Positions 56,900-64,000 of a stretch of DNA of 64,000 bases are shown piece after piece (position 1 is the stretch's first letter; every line of letters starts with the position of its first letter). A program made the translations under genes and the position numbers. Under the pieces are notes generated by a model. The model was not told where the DNA came from. It worked only from the letters and a program-made list of their open reading frames with translations, and made no database searches. The stretch spans positions 7,998,001 through 8,062,000 of the forward strand of contig JAYKYS010000007.1 of assembly GCA_036924285.1 (NCBI GenBank). The letters are read 5' to 3'. The DNA is from Asterella californica. Lineage: Eukaryota > Streptophyta > Marchantiopsida > Marchantiales > Aytoniaceae.

Positions 56900-57897
56900 A
56901 AGAAGGCGGTAGATTTGTAGACAAACTATGATCTTAGCACAGATGACGCAAGGAGCAAAGTAGATGTGCCCGATGATCTTGATGGAGAAATCCTAGACAA
57001 TCATGATCTGATTGTCAAGCAAGATAGGGACGGGTCATTCGAGGTAGAGCAAGCTAGAAGACACGGAGACAAATATCATGTAAGTTCATACGATGAGGAT
57101 GAGCTTGAGGATAGTGAGGTAACCGAAATGGACAAAGAGTTTCTGGAGGATGGAGGATGAAAGACATGACAGTGAAGAGGAAATGAGAACCCAAAGCAGT
57201 GATGATGTTAAAGAAGATGACACATCTGATCAAGTTGTTACTAATCCGATACAATAGGTTGATGATCACCACAATAATAATCGAAATGAAGAGCTAGCTG
57301 AAAATGATGTTGTATCAACTGATGATATATCATATATATCTCTTCCTTGCGATCTGAGCTCAAAAGCATTGGGGATGATCCTTTACTGCTAGTCTATGAT
57401 ACATATGATCTCGACTCTCATCAGACCTCACCTGCACTGGTGGTTGATCCTATACTTTCGGCTTATGGTGTATCAGATCTCAGCAACGCTCTGCACCCGA
57501 ATCTGAGTCTACTGTAGACATGGAATTAGATTCTCATCCAAGCTCGCCTGCACCGATAGTTGATCCAATACTTCTGTTTCTGTTCCTTGCGCCAGCTTGT
57601 CTTGGGGTGAATCTGGAGCCTATTGTCGACAGAGACTTAGACCCTCATGATACAAAACTTCAACTTGTAGCAAAATGTACTCGCGATCGGTCAAAACTTA
57701 AATGCCAATGCCGGGGTAAAGAAAGAGAGACTGAATTAACACCAGCAGCTAGACAAGTGGCAGATCTGACTTTGACCACCAGAAGATCTCGAGTCCAAAC
57801 TCAGATCATCTGCCAACCTCCTCGTGCTCACGGCATTGTCACCCGCAGTAAGACTACTAAGATCACAGAAGATGCAGATACGCAGCAGAGAGAATAG
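56900..57897 (+). pseudogene. Acidic, repetitive ORF inside the MULE
   Basis: Plus-strand frames at 56966-57160 (64 codons; DGEILDNHDL, SSYDEDELEDSEVTEMDKEF) and 57520-57897 (125 codons) lie in one broken coding stretch. A motif of the type LDSHxxSPAxxVDPIL occurs twice (about 57410-57460 and 57520-57575). The C-terminal part is basic (RARGIVTRSKTTK-like, TRRSRVQTQ). Family unknown. Codon-like structure over 1 kb suggests a former gene that the element carries. Confidence 0.4.
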
Positions 57898-58514
57898 AGG
57901 TGTTATGTAATTCAGTTCGCAATACAAGTTACACATCGACAATCCTCATCGATGTAAGAATCTTCTCCATTGTGAGTTATCCAATCCGGATATGGTGATG
58001 CATTCAATGAGAATGAATCAATTTTCTCATATAATTTGAATCTTTCTTAAGCGGCTATTGTTGATGCGCGAGCTGTATTCAACGATTACACCAATTCGGA
58101 TAGTTCTACCATGCTCACGGTGAGCTTCGTTAGACATACATCCAACAATCAAAATGTCCACAAGAGTACACTTCAAAGGAAGAACAAGCTCGGCTCTCTT
58201 GATTCGTGGCGCATTGAACCTGGACGAGATAATGATCAATACTCACGTCGCACTGCGAAGATTCGATTTGATGAAAAACTGAACACCAAATATAATAATC
58301 CACCTTGCATGCTCATCTCATCTCGTGTCGACATCACTCCCGTGCAAACTTGTCATTCCGACGATCTCTAGAAAACACCTATGTTCAATCGATTTCATAG
58401 ACAAACTTGCATGATTTCTTTTTTTTGCATGGTTTATGCATTTATGCGCTTCATTTTGAACACGTTACGGCCCTCCTCCAACTAAGTTACTCGTTCATCA
58501 TGTTTGACTGAGAC

Positions 58515-58646
58515 TGCCACCATGGTACCCTATAGGATAAGCAACCGGCTCGATTGCCATGGGAATTCACCAAGCCGAGTTTACAAGTTAGGGACGTGAA
58601 CAAGAAAACAAAACCTTTGCCAAACCCAACCAAGTAAATTTTCTGT
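58515..58646 (-). repeat. Right terminal inverted repeat of the MULE
   Basis: Reverse complement of the left end with mismatches. Confidence 0.85.
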
Positions 58647-58654
58647 CCTCTGAG

Positions 58655-58775
58655 ATCTCAAACTGTTAAGCTTTTCTTACAGTTTGAGGATAGAACAGTT
58701 ACAGTTGTCCCTTTGCTTTGTTCCTGTCTTCATGATTGTCTGTTGAGAAGAAAAAAAAAAACACTCCCTTATGGG
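58655..58775. repeat. Tandem unit, copy B (right part)
   Basis: Continues copy B after the MULE: atctcaaactgttaagc and gaacagttacagttgtccct match 51817-51900 of copy A. Confidence 0.8.
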
Positions 58776-61700
58776 CTTATACTGCAAATATATGTGTGGT
58801 GATTCAAAGTGAGCATATCTTTGTGCTGTGTGAAGTTCTTTTCGTTCCTTCTGGGGAGCAGAAAAGTCGAACGCTCTATATAGCTACCTTGGAAAAATGG
58901 GTAAACAATGGTAAAAGGTAAACGAAGTGTCAGCTGATGGAGAAGAATCCTTGGGACTGGTGCTGGCTATTTATTCACTTCAGCCATGTATCTATCGGGA
59001 CAATTTAAATATTTAAAGCATATTTAAAGCAGTGCTCTCAGACTGCAGTTCTTCCCACTTATAGTAGCCGTTGTGAATGAGTAAAATGTCTGGTCTACTG
59101 TTTGTAACGGACTCAGATCCATATATAGATATATAATTTGTTATGGTGCTGCAGTTGAAATGGATAATTCAACCTTGCCTTTTCAGGACCTTTTCACCGA
59201 TGACTTGTCAATCAGATGTCTCATGTTTGAGTCAGTTTGACATGCCATTTGGTATGGATTCTGGAAATGCTTGAGCATTAATTTTTGAATGATATTATAA
59301 TTTCCTTATACGTTGCAGTCAAGGCTAGGCTAGCTAGTCCATTGATTGAACGTGATTCTTATCTGACAACGTCTTCAATGTTTATTCTTCCAGGCACACC
59401 TTTTTTGGAAGTATCTGTCTGTGAGCTGAGAGTGTATCTCCTTGAAACTCGCAACATCTCGTACAAATTCTAAGTAGAAGCGAAGTGACAGTAGCCAGTT
59501 CTTCTCGTGTGATTGAATATTATTTTCCTTGGAGTTAGTGAAGTGAGAATAGAACACGCTGAAAGAAGCTGATGATTCCGATCGGCTCCCAGAAAAACAG
59601 TAATCTCATGGAAAGATTCTGGAGGAAATTCCGAGTAGAACGAGTAGAACCTACCTCCTCTCGAATCCTTGCATGGCAGTTGGATTGGTCTTCAGGGTCT
59701 TTTGGTGGCTACACATAACCGATGGCAGGGGGATCTGCTGACGTTTGGATTGTTTGAAGGATTTGACTCTTTTGAAAAAACACTGAAATATATCATTGCC
59801 TTCTCACTTCAATGCTGGATAAAAGGAGTTAAATATTGAGCAGAGTATAAAAGTGTATTATCTATTCTAACTGTGCTGCTGGAGAAAAAGAACTCTTTCA
59901 TGTCCAGAACTAATACTTTTCAGGTGCTTACTTTAACTTTCTCCAAATATATAATATGAAGCAAGAGGTATGATGACCCAACCGCAACTTGAGTTACTTA
60001 TTCTGGTGAAATCTGGTCAGCACAAAATGCACGAACTGCAAAGGCGGGGGAAAAGAACATTGTAAACAGAGCTGCTGAAAATATGTATAAGGAAAAGGTA
60101 TCATTACCCTTACCCCATAAATCATGGACGATTAGATTCTATTTTGACTGGTTCAGGTTGCACCTCAATGTTTTATAGGTTTTAGCATTTAGGTTAGGGT
60201 TAACTCGACCCGACTTATTTGTGGTCCCCGGTCAGTGTTAAAGGTTGCATCTGGTTTTGAAGTAGGGTTAAATATTTAGATAATAGATGGATATGATCTA
60301 AAGCAACCAGTAAGATTTAATGGGTACCGGGGTATATTAACCAATATATATACATATATATTATAAAAGACTTGGATTGTAGTCATCGTGCGGTAAGTCA
60401 TCCTGAGATGTGAAAAGAGAAAAGAAACATATGATCATGAAACTTCGAGTGGATGAATTACCTAGTTTGTATTTGTCGTAGTTACTTTTTACCACCACCA
60501 GGTGACACATGTGAGCTTAAGCGTTACTCGAAGGAAACATGGGTATGAACGGGATACACAAGAGTTAAGGAAGTAAAAGATTACTCAAGAATTCGAGTAC
60601 GAGTATAACAGCATGAAAAAACAGTGTTCCTTTTTTCTTCACAGTGTTCTTTGAGTTCGAAGAAAAATTCCTTTTTGTTCCATAAAAAACCTCAAAATAT
60701 TTGTCTTAACATTTCTTTATCAGTTTTAAGTAGTTGTTATGAGATTATCCATAACTTGTAAATCTGATGAATAGTTTTAATTTGATTCCTTATTTCCTAG
60801 ATTTCAAGTTGGGATGAAGACGTAGTAACCAAAAGTAGTTTCTACATACCGGTTAAATTTCTCAGTTCTCTGAAAAAAAACCCACAGATAAATTCTTCTA
60901 GCACACTAAGAGTACTTGTAGTAATACTCGGGGTTTAAAACGATTTTGACTGAATAACAAATGACATTTCAGGTTTCACTGAGAGGGTGTGACTTAAGGT
61001 TTGAGAACAGAAGGACTATATAATGACTATTTAGCTCCGAAAATTCAAAATTTAAGATTTGTGATACGAGGGGATACCTATTTAGTACAATACATCATTC
61101 ACTGAAATCTCGACCACAAAATGAAGAAAATAATCATTGTTACAGTAACAACTTTTAGTACCTGAGAATATTACGAAATGGAAAATTAAAGCTATTTGGA
61201 TACAGATCTATCAATACTTACCCTATAAGAGGCGTATGCCTCTCTCCAGTCTGCACTGTTGGATGCCTTAATTTAGTGCTATATCAAATTACTGTTGATA
61301 ATAAAATTATAGTGTTGATTAATTACTTCAACCTACAGTATTTAGCAAAGATTAATTTGTATAAGTAAAGGTTCGTATTACATAATTAGCGTTTAACACT
61401 AGTTACCATAGTTACTGGCAAGTGCTAATCTACTTTTATTTTCATAAAACTCGCAGTAACTGCAGCAACGTAATGAACTATCAGTTACAAGGGAAGGAAC
61501 CATTGTTGAAGACTTATATAGTAAACAGTATAATTTACGTTTAAACACATATTATCACCAGCACCAACTTTGATTTATGTAACCGGAGCATTTGTTTTCA
61601 AGAGAATAACAGAATATTTCTGTTTTTTTAACAGTGACTATGACATCTACTGGTTTATACAGAAGGTATCATCTGGCGATCCACATGACCTTAGAGAGAA

Positions 61701-64000
61701 AAGAAAAACTTTGAAACTGAATCAAAATATCAATCACTTAAATAAATTGAGTATCGTTTTTCCAACCTCGAGAGAATCACTAACGCATTTTTTTGAAATC
61801 ATGTGAGAGTTAAAGTGGTCTATATATTATAAGGACATAAATAGGTTGATTTTTTTGGTGAAAAAACTATTCATACATTTTTAAATATAAAATCATATTA
61901 CTTTCTCTCATTTATTTTCTTCAAAAGTTAAAAGATATAGGACAATTTCAGTTCTATGCTAGATTCAGGAGAAGTAATATTCTCTCTACTCCTTATTACT
62001 TTGTACCCATCAAGCTTGTAAATCGTGAACGCACCAAGTAATGAACTAGTTTCTTTCGTTTCTCCTTTATATATATATATTTCACCAAGTAATGAACTTG
62101 TTAGTTGTCATTCAAGTTTCAGTTGAAGGATGGATAGGTTGAATCGCAAGTTCTTGGGACATTATGTTTATGTAACTTTCCAGCTTTATTCTTACCACCC
62201 ATCTATAATGTTGTAATGCCGTGCTTTAAGTTTTACTTAGATACTAAGGAGACTATAATACTGAAATGTAGTATATACTCTTTAATCCTTTTGAGAAAGT
62301 GAATTTTTATCTTACATAAAATTTCAGTTTTTAAAATGGCCATTGAACAAAATATAAAATAAGGTAATAAACATTATAATAAAGAAAGAAAGTTATTTAA
62401 ACTAAATGTTGACTTTAAGTGGTTTAAGACGTAAGCCGTATAACTAAGGTTCAAACTTAGAACCCCAGGTTCAAACTTATTGTTTCTTGAGTTTCTTTTA
62501 ACGTTGGCATGCTTGACATAGATTAGAAACTTTAGTAATTTTAAAACTAAAAAATGTAAATATGCTCCTAACAAAGAAAATCTAAGTAAAATCAAAACTA
62601 ATAATAAGAGTTAAGCTTATGTCTCGTTAATGCACAGAGTTCTATCCTTAGTAGATATAAGTGATGAAATGATAATTGTGAATCGAGATTACACCAAACT
62701 TGATAGTTTTTCTAGATTTTACATCATAATGGAGAAATCTTTTACATCAAACATTACTGACAAACATGTAAATGTTAAAATAAAATTATAAACTAAGCAA
62801 GTGCGATATATACAAACATTATCACACTGTTACATAAAATAAATAAAAAGAAAATTTTATTTTATTTTTTAGTTTTTGGTTCTTTTAAGCTTGACAATTT
62901 TTTGTTTCCGCAATTAACGAGGTGTGGGAGATCCAGTCTCCACCACCACGGTGGAAAGTGGAGAGTCTTATCAAGCTAACGCATGATGGGTGATCTAACT
63001 TTTAAATGTTGCATCCGAGCGAAAGTTTCCGAAAAGAACCCTTAAGTGAAGCAAGTTACAACTTGAAGGAAAAGTGAAAAGGTTCGGGCCCTCAAACTTC
63101 CTCAAGGAACGAAATGCTTGAACTACCTGATTCTATACAGTGAATGAGGAAGACATTAGGCAACTGAAAGCTCCTTGACATTCGAAACGATCGAGTAAAC
63201 CAGTGATCAATGCTATAAAGATATGCAATCTTGATCGATGGGATCCATGACACACTCAACTCGCAAGTTGTTTTAGTAAAGTCCTCCGTCGGAAAGAGAA
63301 CACATAGGACCCTATAATCTTTCCTGGCGTACGATACGAACCGTATACAGTCTAACCTCTTTACAGTAATATCCGAAAGAGTCACAAACACGATATAAAA
63401 CACATTATCTTTAGTAACAGATTTTTTCCCTTGTTCGTTACTGTCACTATCACACTGTTTATATTCACATATATAAGTAACTAAAAGCAAGAAAGCGTTT
63501 TTATTATAGACTTAAATAAATAAATAAAGTTAAGAGTAGTAAAAAGTTCGTAAGGTACTAAACGTGATCAGATGTCGCAGTGAATTTGGATTTTTATTAT
63601 TTTTTAAGCTCCTTGTGATATAGAAAACTGCGGATCAGTGAATGAAAATCATTGCAAACTATCTGCTGTCTTTTCTTTATACCTAAATTTGTATAGTCAC
63701 ATTTCTTCATCACCACAATACTGAAGTCACTAACTTTAATAGTGTTTTGTATTGTCACAAATAGGTATAGTCACATAAAGGTGACAAATCGTGTGACGAG
63801 TAATTCCTTTTGTTTGTATTTTCCTTGAAGTTTTTCTTCATTCCGTGCCGGCCTGAAGACTCGTCGGCTGCTAATCCATGTTCCCAGGCCGAAGATGTCC
63901 GTCACGGGCGGGCCAGGGATCAAGCCCTGGACGTCACAGCCTCAAAGGTGACAGGTGACAGGCTCACACCAGTGATACAACGGTACTGACCATGGCGCTA
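58776..64000. other. AT-rich stretch without recognisable genes
   Basis: I see no gene. Open frames are short and lack motifs. A short run with ttaggttagggttaactcgacccg (about 60190-60215) resembles degenerate repeat DNA. A clear composition change occurs at about 63840: the last 160 bases are GC-rich (gtccgtcacgggcgggccag; gtgacaggtgacaggc) and may be the edge of another element or gene continuing beyond the window. Confidence 0.35.

Larger units (their letters stand above)
52799..58646. mobile_element. Mutator-like element (MULE), 5.85 kb, inactive
   Basis: The two ends are inverted repeats of about 130 bases: 52799-52930 and 58515-58646. The left starts acagaaacttacttggtcgg; the right on minus starts acagaaaatttacttggttg. 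Similarity runs through cttaacttgtaaactcg and gacaatcgagctggt-type strings. The flanks cttcagag (52791-52798) and cctctgag (58647-58654) match at 6 of 8 positions, and the paralogous copy A (about 51810) joins the two sides, showing the empty site. Long TIRs, an 8-9 base duplication and an internal MULE-type transposase remnant agree on the class. Confidence 0.85.

Overview
The window looks like nuclear DNA of a land plant, most likely a bryophyte (a liverwort such as Marchantia would fit). That placement is inference with low confidence. The evidence is intron-rich genes of plant type (a plastid DUF1995 protein, a U11/U12 minor-spliceosome 35K protein, a WRINKLED-like AP2 factor), short introns of about 100-450 bases with GT/GC-AG borders, and plant-type repeats (PIF/Harbinger, MULE, hAT and Ty3/gypsy elements). 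Nothing bacterial, organellar or CRISPR-like is present.

Layout. 1-9.0 kb: two degraded PIF/Harbinger-type transposon copies in tandem, each with a Myb/SANT-type accessory ORF on + and a DDE transposase remnant on -. 9.2-12.7 kb: an apparently intact seven-exon gene for a 389-residue plastid DUF1995 protein with a SAP-like tail. 12.9-13.2 kb: a 118-base tandem repeat. 14.5-19.2 kb: a degraded reverse-transcriptase element and a truncated Ty3/gypsy element (two LTRs around an integrase remnant). 19.9-20.2 kb: a MITE. 22.6-25.9 kb: an apparently intact eight-exon gene for the U11/U12 snRNP 35 kDa protein (489 residues, RRM plus a long Arg/Ser/Glu-rich tail). 27-32 kb: mostly unassigned, with an 81-base in-frame tandem duplication and microsatellites. 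32.2-34.8 kb: a second reverse-transcriptase element followed by the 3' end of a gypsy-like element carrying a PHD finger. 35-41 kb: unassigned AT-rich and low-complexity DNA. 41.1-43.8 kb: a frameshifted WRINKLED-like AP2 pseudogene that stops exactly where a partial copy of the U11/U12-35K locus begins. 43.8-49.8 kb: a colinear decayed duplicate of about 24.5-32.2 kb. 50.5-58.8 kb: a head-to-tail duplicated unit of about 0.9 kb split by three insertions (a hAT-type MITE, a second copy of the 20-kb MITE family, and a 5.85-kb MULE with ~130-base inverted repeats and a dead transposase). 58.8-64 kb: AT-rich DNA without recognisable genes.

Only two genes look functional: one predicted plastid protein, and one core component of minor-intron splicing. 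The rest is a repeat-dense, duplicating, gene-eroding landscape. Both gene models are my own splice reconstructions; frames and phases close without a gap, but no transcript data were available.
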